Below are positions 33,105 through 42,113 of a stretch of 54,819 nt of DNA, piece after piece. The position numbers and the translations under genes are program-made. The notes beneath the pieces were generated by a model. That model was not told the origin of the DNA, did no database searches, and saw only the letters and a program-made list of their open reading frames with translations. This DNA comes from an uncultured Alphaproteobacteria bacterium (GTDB lineage Bacteria > Pseudomonadota > Alphaproteobacteria > CAAHEQ01 > UBA3637), in the NCBI GenBank assembly GCA_934203105.1, contig CAKPYQ010000009.1, positions 1-54,819 on the forward strand. The letters are read 5' to 3'. The first letter of the stretch is position 1, and each line of letters opens with the position of its first letter.

Positions 33105-33132
33105 AAGCTCACCTTTATGGTGGGCTTTTTTT
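33105..33132 (+). terminator. Terminator after tRNA-Arg
   Basis: GCTCACC-TTTAT-GGTGGGC stem (33107-33125) followed by seven Ts. An almost identical copy stands at 33283-33309. Confidence 0.9.
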
Positions 33133-33179
33133 GGCTGTGCCGGGCTGGATGAGAAGCCACAACGTGGATTCGGTGGCAA

Positions 33180-33262
33180 GGCACTTTAAAGTGCCGATGA
33201 CACGACGTCACATTTGCGACGGTCCCGCAGGGACGAGGGATTTATCCCGAGCAATTCTGCTC
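33180..33262. other. Row of four short hairpins between the two terminator copies
   Basis: Four perfect short inverted repeats follow each other: GGCACTTTAAAGTGCC (33180-33195), GTCCCGCAGGGAC (33222-33234), GGGATTTATCCC (33237-33248) and GAGCAATTCTGCTC (33249-33262). No gene is seen. The last one merges into the duplicated tRNA-Arg 3' end. Confidence 0.6.
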
Positions 33263-33311
33263 AAGCGCGCCAAAACTTAAAAGCTCACCTTTATGGTGGG
33301 CTTTTTTTTGG
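33253..33311 (+). repeat. Partial duplicate of the tRNA-Arg 3' end with its terminator
   Basis: AATTCTGCT, a 3-base difference, then GCGCGCCAAAACTTAAAAGC and the same terminator hairpin repeat the sequence at 33078-33134. The duplicate holds only the last part of the T-arm and acceptor and cannot make a tRNA. tRNA 3' ends are common attachment sites for integrating elements, so a decayed attachment site is one explanation; a tandem slip is another. Confidence 0.75.
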
Positions 33312-33345
33312 TTTTATAGCTATTTTGAGGATTATTTTTTTATGT

Positions 33346-33520
33346 GTCATTCTAAACGCAGTGAAGAATCTCTTAACACAGGGTGTCATTCTGAACGTAG
33401 TAAAGAATCTCTTTAATGGGCTCTGAAGTGGGGACACGAAAATTTTCGCGCAGCGCGTCCCCAGTTAAAAAAATGCTGTTTTTCTCGTGTTTTTCTGAAT
33501 TTTTCAGAATGACCGGTAAA
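33346..33520. repeat. Second locus of the composite dispersed repeat
   Basis: Two copies of the module GTCATTCT..GAAGAATCTC (33346-33374 and 33385-33411) are followed by a hairpin with TGGGGAC and GTCCCCA ends (around 33429-33463) and then by AAAAAAATGCTGTTTTTCTCG. The same three elements occur in the opposite orientation at 230-530, downstream of rnr. The order and spacing are conserved, so it is one composite unit. Confidence 0.8.
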
Positions 33521-33590
33521 AAACAAAATCAAAATACAGCTCCTAAAAAAACGGGCTGACGATGACAACAAAGAAAAAACAAAAACGCTA

Positions 33591-36116
33591 TTAACTCAAA
33601 GAAGCCGACAATAAAGTCTTTGTATAATCATCTTGCGCCGATGCGAAAATTTGATCGGCCTCGCCGCGTTCAACCAAGACCCCCTCCTTCAACACCAACA
33701 CATCATCAGCCATTTGCCGAACAACATTCATATCGTGCGTAATCAACACATACGCTACTTTCGTTTTTTGTCCGATCCGTACCAACAAATCCAAAATCAA
33801 GCGCCGATTTTTTTCATCTAACGCGCTGGTCGGCTCGTCCAACACCAATACTTTTGGCTTTAATATCAACGCTCTGGCAATCGCAATCCGTTGTCGCTGG
33901 CCTCCCGATAATTCGTGCGGATAGCGCGTCAAAATATCTTTGGATAAATCGACCAGCGATAAAGCTTTTTCAACCTGTTTTAACTTTTGCCCCGCCGTTA
34001 AATTACCGGCGTGAACATTCAATCCTTCGGCCACAATTTGCGCCACAGTCATACGCGGGTTCAAAGACGAAAAAGGATCTTGAAAAACAATTTGAATTTG
34101 GCTACGCAGCCGGTTGAATTTACCCGACGACAAAGCCAAAATATTTTGCCCGTTCAAAAGCACTTGCCCCGACGCCGGTATCAAACGCAACAAAGCCATT
34201 GCCAAACTGGTCTTACCACTGCCGCTTTCGCCCACCACAGCCAACGTACGACCCGAATACAAATCAAAATCCGTCGGTTGCAAAGCCGTTAATTGACCAT
34301 AGCGAACGCTTAAACCTTTCACGGATAAAATCGGGGATTGCACGGGCTTTGCTCTGTGTGACAAAATGGGTTTTGCGTTGCTCAAAACAAAGGGTGACAA
34401 ATGCCCTTTTTCCATTTTATAAATGTGTTTAGTCATATACGAAACAACGGCCGCATCATGGCTGATAAACAAAATTGAAAGCCCAAGCTTTTGCTGTAAG
34501 CTTTTCAACAAATCCAAAACCTGCCGTTGCAAAGCAACGTCCAAAGCGGTCGTCGGCTCGTCCGCAATCAACAAGTCCGGCTCTCCCGCCAAAGCCATTG
34601 CAATCAAAATCCTTTGGCGCTGACCTCCCGACAATTCGTGCGGATAGCTGTTTAAAATACGCCGTTTATCACGCGTCAAACCAACCAAATCCAATAATTC
34701 AAAAATTCGTTTCAAGGGTGCTTTTTTAAAATGAATTTGCATCACTTCTGCAATCTGCTTTTTCACTTTATGCAAAGGGTTTAAGGCGGTCATCGGCTCT
34801 TGAAACACCAAAGCGATTTTTCGTCCCCGCACTTGATACATCAATTGATCCGGCGCACCGACTAACTCTTGTCCGTTCAGTTGAATACTGCCTTGAACAC
34901 GCGCACCGAAAACCAAACCCAAAATCGACAAAGCCGTTATCGACTTACCGCTGCCGCTTTGCCCGACCAAAGCCACTGTTTGGCCTTTTTGAATATCAAA
35001 TGAAACGTCTTTTACAACCGCACGGGAGCCAAAAGAAATGCTTAAATGCCGAACGCTTAATAAAGCTTTTTTTGCCGGTTGCGCCACAGGTTTTTGCGCC
35101 TCGTCGAGCACAGCCCTTTGGCGCGGATCAAAGACATTGCGAACGCCCTCTCCGATAAAAACCAAGCACACCAACAAAACCCCCATCGAAACAAAGGCCG
35201 AAAGCCCAAGCCATGGCGCAGAAATGTTTTCCTTTCCTTGCCGCACCAGCTCACCCAAAGACGGCGAGCCGGCCGGCATTCCAAAGCCCAAGAAATCCAA
35301 CGCCGTCAGCGCCACAATTCCCCCCGACAAAATAAACGGGATATAAGTAACGGACGCCACCAAAGCATTTGGCAAAATATGACGTATAATAATACGGGTA
35401 TCGGATACGCCCAAAGCTTTTGCCGCCTTGACATATTCAAAGTTGCGGCCGCGTAAAAACTCGGCACGCACGACACCGACCAAACTTGTCCAACTGAATA
35501 ACAACAAAACAATCAACAAAGTCCAAAAACCGGGTAATAAAATGCTGGACACGATAATTAAAATAAACATTTGAGGCAAACTGCCCCACATTTCCAAAAC
35601 GCGTTGCAAAATCAAATCCGTTTTGCCGCCAAAATATCCTTGCACCGCTCCAACAAAAATCCCGATCACTGACGAAATCAACGTTAAAATTAAACCGAAT
35701 AAAATGCTGATCCGAACACCATAAAGCAATCGCGCCAACACATCACGCGCTTGATCATCTGTGCCAAGCCAATTTTGAAGGCTGGGCTTGGACGGCGACG
35801 GGCTTTGCAAATCATAGTTAATCGTATCAAAAGAAAACGGAATAATCGGCATTATCATAAAACCGTTTTGCTTAATTTGATCCACCGTATAGGGGTCTTT
35901 ATAGTCTGCATACGTCGGCAATGAGCCACCGAAAAAAGCGTCTGTATAATCATGCACTATCGGGAAATAAGCACCGCCTTTGTACCACACGAATAACGGT
36001 TTATCGTTTGCGATAATCGGGGATAGCAAAGACACAACAAAAATACCGACGAACAAAATCAAAGCCACATAAGCGCGCCGTTGTTTTTTAAAAGATTGAA
36101 AACGATCTTTAATCAT
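33591..36116 (-). CDS. yejEF: Fused YejE-YejF: ABC peptide importer permease joined to a double ATPase
   Basis: Residues 1 to about 335 are a YejE-type inner-membrane permease with an N-terminal membrane segment, the family periplasmic loop, WLGTDDQARDVLARLLYG and the EAA-like motif FEYVKAAKALGVSD. Residues about 350-590 and 594-841 are two ABC ATPase domains, each with Walker A (GQSGSGKS, GESGSGKT), signature LSGGQRQRI and Walker B (LLIADEPTTALD, VLVLDEPTSALD). YejABEF imports microcin C-like peptides and contributes to antimicrobial-peptide resistance in enterobacteria and Brucella. yejE and yejF are normally separate genes; here the frame is continuous. Start shares one base with the yejB stop (TAATG). 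Confidence 0.93.
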   Translation of the reverse strand: MIKDRFQSFKKQRRAYVALILFVGIFVVSLLSPIIANDKPLFVWYKGGAYFPIVHDYTDAFFGGSLPTYADYKDPYTVDQIKQNGFMIMPIIPFSFDTINYDLQSPSPSKPSLQNWLGTDDQARDVLARLLYGVRISILFGLILTLISSVIGIFVGAVQGYFGGKTDLILQRVLEMWGSLPQMFILIIVSSILLPGFWTLLIVLLLFSWTSLVGVVRAEFLRGRNFEYVKAAKALGVSDTRIIIRHILPNALVASVTYIPFILSGGIVALTALDFLGFGMPAGSPSLGELVRQGKENISAPWLGLSAFVSMGVLLVCLVFIGEGVRNVFDPRQRAVLDEAQKPVAQPAKKALLSVRHLSISFGSRAVVKDVSFDIQKGQTVALVGQSGSGKSITALSILGLVFGARVQGSIQLNGQELVGAPDQLMYQVRGRKIALVFQEPMTALNPLHKVKKQIAEVMQIHFKKAPLKRIFELLDLVGLTRDKRRILNSYPHELSGGQRQRILIAMALAGEPDLLIADEPTTALDVALQRQVLDLLKSLQQKLGLSILFISHDAAVVSYMTKHIYKMEKGHLSPFVLSNAKPILSHRAKPVQSPILSVKGLSVRYGQLTALQPTDFDLYSGRTLAVVGESGSGKTSLAMALLRLIPASGQVLLNGQNILALSSGKFNRLRSQIQIVFQDPFSSLNPRMTVAQIVAEGLNVHAGNLTAGQKLKQVEKALSLVDLSKDILTRYPHELSGGQRQRIAIARALILKPKVLVLDEPTSALDEKNRRLILDLLVRIGQKTKVAYVLITHDMNVVRQMADDVLVLKEGVLVERGEADQIFASAQDDYTKTLLSASLS

Positions 36117-37201
36117 TATGCTTTTCTCCGTTCAAAATCGATACGCGGATCGATAAGGCGATAAGTCAAATCGCTGATCAAATTTAACACCAATCCTAAC
36201 AAAGCAAACATATAAAGCGTGCCAAAAATAACCGGATAATCGCGATTCATCACCGATTCAAAGCCCAACAATCCCAAACCGTCCAAAGAAAAAATAACTT
36301 CGATTAACACCGATCCGGTAAAAAGCATTCCAACCAAAACAGCCGGAAATCCCGCAACAATAATCAACATCGCATTGCGGAAAACATGCCGATATAAAAC
36401 TTGGGTCGGCGTCAAACCTTTTGCCGCCGCCGTGATGGTATAGCTTTTATGCATTTCGTCCAAAAACGAATTTTTCGTCAACATCGTCAATCCGGCAAAG
36501 CCTCCGACAACCATCGCAAAAACCGGCAAAACCATATGCCACAAATAATCTTTTACTTTTCCAAACGCCGACAATTCGTCCCAATTATCCGACACCAATC
36601 CACGCAAAGGAAACCAATCTAAATAACGCCCGCCGGCAAACAAAACCACCAAAAAAATAGCAAATAAAAACGACGGGATCGCATATCCGATAATGACCGC
36701 CCAACTTGTCCAAATATCAAACGGCGTTCCGTCTTTTAAAGCTTTGCGTATCCCAAGCGGAATAGAAATTAAGTATATAATCAGCGTTGAAAAAACACCC
36801 AAGGAAATGGAAACGGGCATTTTTTCCATAATTAAATCCGTGACTTTTTTGTCTTGGTAAAAGCTTTTACCAAAATCAAATACAGCATACTTTTTCATCA
36901 TCAACCAAAAGCGAACCGGCAACGGTTTGTCAAACCCGAATTGATGTTCCAATTGCTTTTTCAATTCTTCACGCACCCCTTGCGCCCCTTGATATTTAGA
37001 ATCAGAGGAAACAGCTTCGGCCGCCGCACTGCCTGCCCCCGAAATACGCGCCGTCGCAGATACGGCGTTGCCTTCCATTTTCATCATCATTTGTTCGACG
37101 GGCCCACCGGGGGCAAGCTGAATAAATAAAAAGTTGATGAGCATAATGCCAAACAACGTCAGCGGTATCAAAAGCAATCTTTTTAAAATATATTTTTTCA
37201 T
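36116..37201 (-). CDS. yejB: YejB-type ABC peptide importer permease
   Basis: The 361-residue permease starts MKKYILKRLLLIPLTLFGIM, has about six membrane segments, and carries the family QLAPGGPVEQM motif and the cytoplasmic EAA-like loop SYTITAAAKGLTPTQVLYRH. Its start is placed at 37201, where TAATG couples it to the yejA stop; a frame starting 15 bp earlier has no better support. A longer than usual insertion, GNAVSATARISGAGSAAAEA around residues 45-70, is seen as in other YejB proteins. It pairs with YejE in the membrane. Confidence 0.93.
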   Translation of the reverse strand: MKKYILKRLLLIPLTLFGIMLINFLFIQLAPGGPVEQMMMKMEGNAVSATARISGAGSAAAEAVSSDSKYQGAQGVREELKKQLEHQFGFDKPLPVRFWLMMKKYAVFDFGKSFYQDKKVTDLIMEKMPVSISLGVFSTLIIYLISIPLGIRKALKDGTPFDIWTSWAVIIGYAIPSFLFAIFLVVLFAGGRYLDWFPLRGLVSDNWDELSAFGKVKDYLWHMVLPVFAMVVGGFAGLTMLTKNSFLDEMHKSYTITAAAKGLTPTQVLYRHVFRNAMLIIVAGFPAVLVGMLFTGSVLIEVIFSLDGLGLLGFESVMNRDYPVIFGTLYMFALLGLVLNLISDLTYRLIDPRIDFERRKA

Positions 37202-38973
37202 TATTTTGCCCACCAAGTCATTAAACTGATGCCGTGCATAGGCTGAGCTTTCGGCATACCGAATTTATTCCAATATACAACGCGCGTTTCGTTTGTATAC
37301 CATTGCGGGATTACATAAAATCCCCACATTAAAACGCGATCAAGCGCGCGGGTAGCCGTCACTAAATCTTCCCGCGTATCGGCGGCAATAATGCGCTCAA
37401 TCAACGCGTCAACCGCCGGATTTTGAATGCCCGCAAAGTTATAACTTCCCTCTTGCTTTGCGGCATCAGACCCCCAAAAATAACGCTGCTCGTTGCCGGG
37501 GGATAAACTCTGCCCCCACACCATCACAAACATATCAAAATCAAAATGATCCAATCGGTTTTTATATTGTAAAGCGTCCATCACCCGAATGCGTGCGTTA
37601 ATCCCGATTTTCTTTAAATTGCGCACGAATGGCAAAGCTATACGCTCCCACGCGGCTGCACCGCTGGAATCCAGTAATATTTCAAATTCAAACAGCTGTC
37701 CTTTGTCATTTTGCAAAACGCCTTGTTTGACATGCCAACCGGCCATCGAGAGCAATTCCAAAGCTTTTAACAACTGCGGACGCGGGTTTAAACTGTCCAA
37801 CTTTGGCACCAAAACGGGATTTGAAAACACTCTTTTATCCAGCTTGTCTTCAAAGGGTTTAAGCAATGCCGTTTGCGCTTTATCCGGCAATCCTTTGGCG
37901 GCCAATTCCGAATTATCAAAATAACTGGTTGTCCGGTGATACGAGCAAAAAAACAAACGATCGTTCAGCCAATCAAAATCCAACACATATTGCATCGCTT
38001 CGCGCACTTTTGGGTCGGCAAAAATGGCGCGTCGCGTGTTCATAACAAAGCCTTGCATACCGCTGGGTAAACCGTGTGTAAAACTGCGCCGGATCAAGCG
38101 CCCGTCTTTAAGCGCCGGCACATCATAAGCCGTTGCCCACTTTTTGGCTTCGTTTTCCACGCGCACATCATAAGCTCCGGCTTTAAAAGCTTCCACCGCA
38201 ACGGCCGTGTCGCGATAAATATCGTACCGGATTTCGTCAAAATTATATTGTCCTTTGTTGACCGGTAAATCTGCCCCCCAATATTCAGGGTTACGCTCGT
38301 AAATAATAAAGCGGTTGACTTCAAAGCTCTTTAATCGATAAGGCCCCGACCCCAAAGGCATTTGCAAAGTCGTTGCTTCAAAATCTTTATTTTGCCAATC
38401 TTTTTTGGACAAGACCGGCATTTGCCCCAAAATCAAAGGCAATTCTTTATTCGAACCTTGCTTAAACGTAAACAACACACGCCGATCATCGGTCGCCGTT
38501 GCTTTGTCCACGTTGCCGTAATAGTATCGATATTGTGGCACACCTTTATCACGCAACATTTCAAACGTAAAAACGACGTCTTCGGCCAATACAGGCGATC
38601 CATCGGAAAAGCGCGCTTTTGGATTTAATGTAAAAGCCACCCAAGAACGATCTTTTGGTACTTCCACCGATTCGGCCAACAATCCGTATTCCGAAAACGG
38701 CTCGTCCGCCGATGAGCTCATCAGTGTATCAAAAATCAATCCTGTCCCGGGTGCGCTGTTTCCTTTAATCGTAAAGGGATTAAAGGTATCAAATGAACCA
38801 AACGAAGCCTGGCGCAACACCCCGCCTTTTGGCGCGTTCGGATTAACGTAATCAAAATGCGTAAAGCCGGCCGTGTACTTAGGCGTGCCGTGCATCGCTA
38901 TCCCGTGCAACACCTCGGCCAAAGAAGCGGAGGATAAAAACATCACCAACAAAAATGCAATAAACTTTTTCAT
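37201..38973 (-). CDS. yejA: YejA-type periplasmic peptide-binding protein
   Basis: Extracytoplasmic solute-binding protein of family 5 (SBP_bac_5). The 590-residue protein has a signal peptide (KKFIAFLLVMFLSSASLA, cleavage about residue 19), then the family start GIAMHGTPKYTAGFTHFDYV, NPNAPKGGVLRQASFGSFD and FTLNPKARFSDGSPVLAEDV. It captures peptides for YejB/YejEF. Four-base ATGA overlap with the upstream small membrane protein gene puts that gene in the same operon. Confidence 0.94.
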   Translation of the reverse strand: MKKFIAFLLVMFLSSASLAEVLHGIAMHGTPKYTAGFTHFDYVNPNAPKGGVLRQASFGSFDTFNPFTIKGNSAPGTGLIFDTLMSSSADEPFSEYGLLAESVEVPKDRSWVAFTLNPKARFSDGSPVLAEDVVFTFEMLRDKGVPQYRYYYGNVDKATATDDRRVLFTFKQGSNKELPLILGQMPVLSKKDWQNKDFEATTLQMPLGSGPYRLKSFEVNRFIIYERNPEYWGADLPVNKGQYNFDEIRYDIYRDTAVAVEAFKAGAYDVRVENEAKKWATAYDVPALKDGRLIRRSFTHGLPSGMQGFVMNTRRAIFADPKVREAMQYVLDFDWLNDRLFFCSYHRTTSYFDNSELAAKGLPDKAQTALLKPFEDKLDKRVFSNPVLVPKLDSLNPRPQLLKALELLSMAGWHVKQGVLQNDKGQLFEFEILLDSSGAAAWERIALPFVRNLKKIGINARIRVMDALQYKNRLDHFDFDMFVMVWGQSLSPGNEQRYFWGSDAAKQEGSYNFAGIQNPAVDALIERIIAADTREDLVTATRALDRVLMWGFYVIPQWYTNETRVVYWNKFGMPKAQPMHGISLMTWWAK

Positions 38974-39380
38974 CCTTTAAAATGCAGCTCCACATCTTCG
39001 GGCAGTTCCATATTCTGGTATTTGGTAATCGGCTCGTCCTTGGATATGTTTAACACAGCCGGCGCTTCGGTTTGCTTTAACTGTTCTTGCACCATTTCAC
39101 CGATTTGCTGATGCACCGCAACCGGATCATTTAAAACATCGCATTTTAACGCTTTAACCCAATCGTTAATTCTTAACTCCAAGCGCTTTATTTCCAACGC
39201 CATATAAACAAAAGCCACCGCAAACGCGACAATGACAAGAGGCAAAAACAACCCCATTAACGTTATGATATATCCTGCATTTGATGCAATTTGGCCTGAG
39301 CTTAAAAAAGACACTATAAAGCCAATCCATAATAAAACCGCAGCCACACAAACGCTTAAAAAACTGACAAGCAAAATCAT
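38970..39380 (-). CDS. Small membrane protein of unknown function upstream of yejA
   Basis: The 136-residue protein has two N-terminal membrane segments (about residues 2-28 and 36-64), then a basic helical stretch (LEIKRLELRINDWVKALK), and a soluble acidic C-terminus ending in LPEDVELHFKG. I do not recognise it. It overlaps yejA by ATGA and lies five bases after a 24-codon membrane peptide gene, so all four or five genes are one transcription unit. A role as accessory subunit or regulator of the transporter is a guess from position. Confidence 0.75.
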   Translation of the reverse strand: MILLVSFLSVCVAAVLLWIGFIVSFLSSGQIASNAGYIITLMGLFLPLVIVAFAVAFVYMALEIKRLELRINDWVKALKCDVLNDPVAVHQQIGEMVQEQLKQTEAPAVLNISKDEPITKYQNMELPEDVELHFKG

Positions 39381-39384
39381 TTTT

Positions 39385-39459
39385 CTACCTCATAAATCCC
39401 GCAATCCAAAACAAATAAACAAAGAAAATGATCAACACTATAATAAAACGCCAAAACAT
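39385..39459 (-). CDS. 24-residue single-span membrane peptide at the head of the yej operon
   Basis: A frame too short for normal gene callers encodes MFWRFIIVLIIFFVYLFW followed by IAGFMR and a TAG. Nearly the whole peptide is one hydrophobic helix with a basic residue near each end. It is preceded by AGAAAGGA eight bases before the ATG, and its stop is five bases before the ATG of the next membrane gene. Ribosome site, composition and tight spacing support a real small protein. Confidence 0.6.
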   Translation of the reverse strand: MFWRFIIVLIIFFVYLFWIAGFMR

Positions 39460-39563
39460 AATTGTTTCCTTTCTGTCACAAAAGTTGATTTGCTGATTTT
39501 CACAATATCATATATTTTATAAAAAAACAGCAAAAAAAGTACAAAAGGAATGATTTTATAAAA

Positions 39564-40517
39564 ATGAAGACGTTGGATTTTGAAAAAACAATCGGTGAGG
39601 TCGAAGAAAAAATCGACGCTTTACGTACGTTAAGCCAACCGGAAGGCATCGATATTGACGCCGAACTGACCCGATTACAAGCCAAATTGCAAAAGCATTT
39701 AGAGTTGGCTTATACCCATTTAACGGCATGGCAAAAAACGTGCGTCGCGCGCCACGAAGACCGCCCGCATATGATTGATTACATTCACGCTTTGATCAAA
39801 GATTTTGTTGAATTACGCGGAGATCGTTGCTTTGGGGAAGACGAAGCGATTATCGGCGGAATCGGTCGCTTTTATGGGCGCACGGTAATGATTTTGGGGC
39901 AAGAAAAAGGCCGTGATACACAAACACGCGTTCAACATAATTTCGGTATGGCGCGCCCAGAAGGGTACAGAAAAGCCACGCGGCTGATGCAAATGGCCGA
40001 ACATTTTCAAATTCCCGTGCTGACTTTTGTTGATACAGCCGGCGCTTTTCCCGGGGTCGAAGGCGAAGAACGCGGGCAAGCCGAAGCCATTGCAAAAGCG
40101 ATGGATATTTCGTTTGATTTAACCGTTCCCGTCATTGCAACTATTATCGGCGAAGGCGGATCGGGCGGAGCAATTGCGCTTGCCACGGCCAACACCGTTA
40201 TGATGTTAGAGCATTCTATTTATTCGGTCATTTCTCCGGAAGGGTGCGCGGCGATTTTATATAAAGATTCGTCCAAAGCCGAACAAGCCGCAAACAGTTT
40301 GCATTTAACGGCGCAAGACTTAATGGATTTAAAAATCATCGATGAAATTATTCCCGAACCATTCGGAGGAGCTCATCGCCACAAAGCCGAAGTCATTGAC
40401 GCTGTCGGCAAAGCCATTGAAAAACATCTGCAAGTCTATGATAAAATGGACGGCAACACCATTCGAATGACGCGTCAACAAAAATTTATGACAATGACAC
40501 GCTTGCCGCTGCAATAA
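39564..40517 (+). CDS. accA: Acetyl-CoA carboxylase carboxyltransferase subunit alpha
   Basis: With AccD it transfers the carboxyl group from biotin to acetyl-CoA, giving malonyl-CoA for fatty acid synthesis. The 317-residue protein shows the standard AccA pattern: N-terminal FEKTIGEVEEKIDALR, ELRGDRCFGEDEAIIGGIG, GRDTQTRVQHNFGMARPEGY, FVDTAGAFPGVEGEERGQ, GEGGSGGAIALA and SVISPEGCAAILYKD. Length is normal. It is divergent from the yej operon and not next to accD. Confidence 0.96.
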   Translation: MKTLDFEKTIGEVEEKIDALRTLSQPEGIDIDAELTRLQAKLQKHLELAYTHLTAWQKTCVARHEDRPHMIDYIHALIKDFVELRGDRCFGEDEAIIGGIGRFYGRTVMILGQEKGRDTQTRVQHNFGMARPEGYRKATRLMQMAEHFQIPVLTFVDTAGAFPGVEGEERGQAEAIAKAMDISFDLTVPVIATIIGEGGSGGAIALATANTVMMLEHSIYSVISPEGCAAILYKDSSKAEQAANSLHLTAQDLMDLKIIDEIIPEPFGGAHRHKAEVIDAVGKAIEKHLQVYDKMDGNTIRMTRQQKFMTMTRLPLQ

Positions 40518-40534
40518 AACAGACATAAAAAAAC

Positions 40535-40563
40535 TTGACAAACAGACACCGTTCTGTTATATT
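40535..40563 (+). promoter_or_regulatory. Promoter of the ankyrin gene with an inverted repeat in the spacer
   Basis: TTGACA (40535-40540), 17-bp spacer, TATATT (40558-40563). The spacer holds AACAGA-N6-TCTGTT (40541-40558), a 6-bp inverted repeat where a repressor could sit. Confidence 0.7.
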
Positions 40564-40593
40564 AAAGCTTTCTTTTTTATAACAGGAGTTATA

Positions 40594-41784
40594 ATGTTTG
40601 ATTGGAATAATATTTACAGTGAAGACGATTTAATCGAATTAAAACAAAAAGGGGCAAGTCAGGAAGAGCTTTTAAAAGCCTATGCCATGATCCCTCAAAA
40701 CAACCAACGCCGCCAAGAAGAGCAATGTCAAGAACGTATGGCTTTGCAAAAAAAGATGCTTTCAGAGCGTGCTTTTGCTGCCCTGCCACCGCATACATGG
40801 TCAAAGATGACCTTATTCAAAGCGCGCAAAATGGTTTGTGCGGGCGCCGATATCGAAGCAAAAGATGTGTTCGGATCAACGGCTTTGATCAATGCCGCCA
40901 AGCATAATTTAACGGATATTGTTCAATATTTTCTTTCGCTGGGCGCCAAAGTCAATGCGCAAAACAACTCAAAAGAAACGGCTTTAATGCTGACTGAAAA
41001 AACAGAAATCGCACAAATGTTAATCGATTACGGTGCTGATGTTAATTTGAAAAATGTGACAGGAAATTCAGCGTTAAACACCGCCACGTCCAGAAGCAAA
41101 ATGTTGGTGTTGATTCAAAATGGCGCTGATGTAAACGCGCCCGATTCCACAAATCAACCGCCATTGATAAAAGCGATCAGCTTTCCGGCTTATTCCAACG
41201 ACAAATTAATTAATGAAATGATTATAAACAAAGTCAATTTAAATGCCCAAGACGGCTTTGGACAAACAGCTTTGCATTACGCCGACGATCCGCGTACTGT
41301 TTCCACTTTGTTGTTATTTTCGGCTGATCCGAATATCAAAGACAAACAAGGACGCACCGCATTATATATCAAAAAACCGATTGATTGCGTCAAAATGTTA
41401 TTGGAAAAAGGCGCCGACGTCAATGTTCGCGACAAATCCGGTTTAACCCCGTTGATGGCAGCGGCCGGCGAAGGCAATTTTGAAAAGACGGCGTTATTAT
41501 TGGATAACGGTGCGAATGCAAAAGCCGTTGATTTTCAAGGGCATACGGCATTATCTTTGGTTCCGTTTAATCGTCAAAACTTAAAATTGATTTCTTTATT
41601 GGAAGCCCGTACGGGGATCAGTTACGCACAATCGCGTCAAATTGCTACAATATTTGAAGAACGCAGCCAAAAAGCGGAAGAGATCTTAACCGTTAAAAAT
41701 CACGCTTTACGTCGCGATTTATTCAAAGGTGTTTCGCACCAAATGCCAATCAACAAATATCGTTTCGAATTGCAACGAAATTAA
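40594..41784 (+). CDS. Ankyrin repeat protein, 396 residues
   Basis: The protein has a short non-repeat N-terminus (residues 1-75) and then about eight to nine ankyrin repeats, with units such as ADIEAKDVFGSTALINAAKH, GADVNLKNVTGNSALNTA, ADPNIKDKQGRTALYI and GADVNVRDKSGLTPLMAAAG, each ending in the usual helix-turn-helix. A basic helical tail follows (residues 350-396). No signal peptide. Ankyrin proteins mediate protein binding; in host-associated alphaproteobacteria some are secreted effectors, but nothing here shows export. It has its own consensus promoter and ends nine bases from the convergent small gene copy C. Confidence 0.92.
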   Translation: MFDWNNIYSEDDLIELKQKGASQEELLKAYAMIPQNNQRRQEEQCQERMALQKKMLSERAFAALPPHTWSKMTLFKARKMVCAGADIEAKDVFGSTALINAAKHNLTDIVQYFLSLGAKVNAQNNSKETALMLTEKTEIAQMLIDYGADVNLKNVTGNSALNTATSRSKMLVLIQNGADVNAPDSTNQPPLIKAISFPAYSNDKLINEMIINKVNLNAQDGFGQTALHYADDPRTVSTLLLFSADPNIKDKQGRTALYIKKPIDCVKMLLEKGADVNVRDKSGLTPLMAAAGEGNFEKTALLLDNGANAKAVDFQGHTALSLVPFNRQNLKLISLLEARTGISYAQSRQIATIFEERSQKAEEILTVKNHALRRDLFKGVSHQMPINKYRFELQRN

Positions 41785-41792
41785 AATATCGA

Positions 41793-42113
41793 TTATTGTT
41801 CCGGTTGAAAAGCGGGTAATTTTTCCGTCATAACAACCGGAACAAAATAATTTGTTACGACTGTTTGACTTTTTAAATCCACTTCAAATAACAAAACTTT
41901 TCCGGCTTGTTTTAACACCACGACAGCCGCATCATTCAAATAATCCAAAACAATGGTTTCATTCGGCCGACGGTAAAATAAAGCATGCTCTTTGCCGTCA
42001 TATAAGATTTTCGGGTGTTTTGGTTCTGATCCTTCCACAAACGGAATAACAATGACTAAATCCCCCTTTTCCGTTAAAAAAGTTGTATAGCGTTTCATTT
42101 GTTTTATCATCAT
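41793..42113 (-). CDS. Small paralogous protein of the YDG/LDY family, copy C
   Basis: A 106-residue member of the four-copy family: KILYDGKEHALFYRR, ETIVLDYLNDAAVVVLKQAG, then FEVDLKSQTVVTNYFVPV and a C-terminal LPAFQPEQ. It is closest to copy D, which has HALFYRN, ETIILDYLAP and ends LPAFELKA. No signal peptide. It overlaps the end of the preceding gene (42110-43249) by ATGA, so the two are translationally coupled. Confidence 0.82.
   Translation of the reverse strand: MMIKQMKRYTTFLTEKGDLVIVIPFVEGSEPKHPKILYDGKEHALFYRRPNETIVLDYLNDAAVVVLKQAGKVLLFEVDLKSQTVVTNYFVPVVMTEKLPAFQPEQ

Noticed and set aside
32901..33179. Minus-strand 92-codon frame over tRNA-Arg
   Set aside because: It is the antisense of a tRNA and a terminator; typical spurious tRNA-overlapping frame.
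33214..33426. Plus-strand 70-codon frame after tRNA-Arg
   Set aside because: It runs through hairpins, a terminator copy and the dispersed repeat; no SD.
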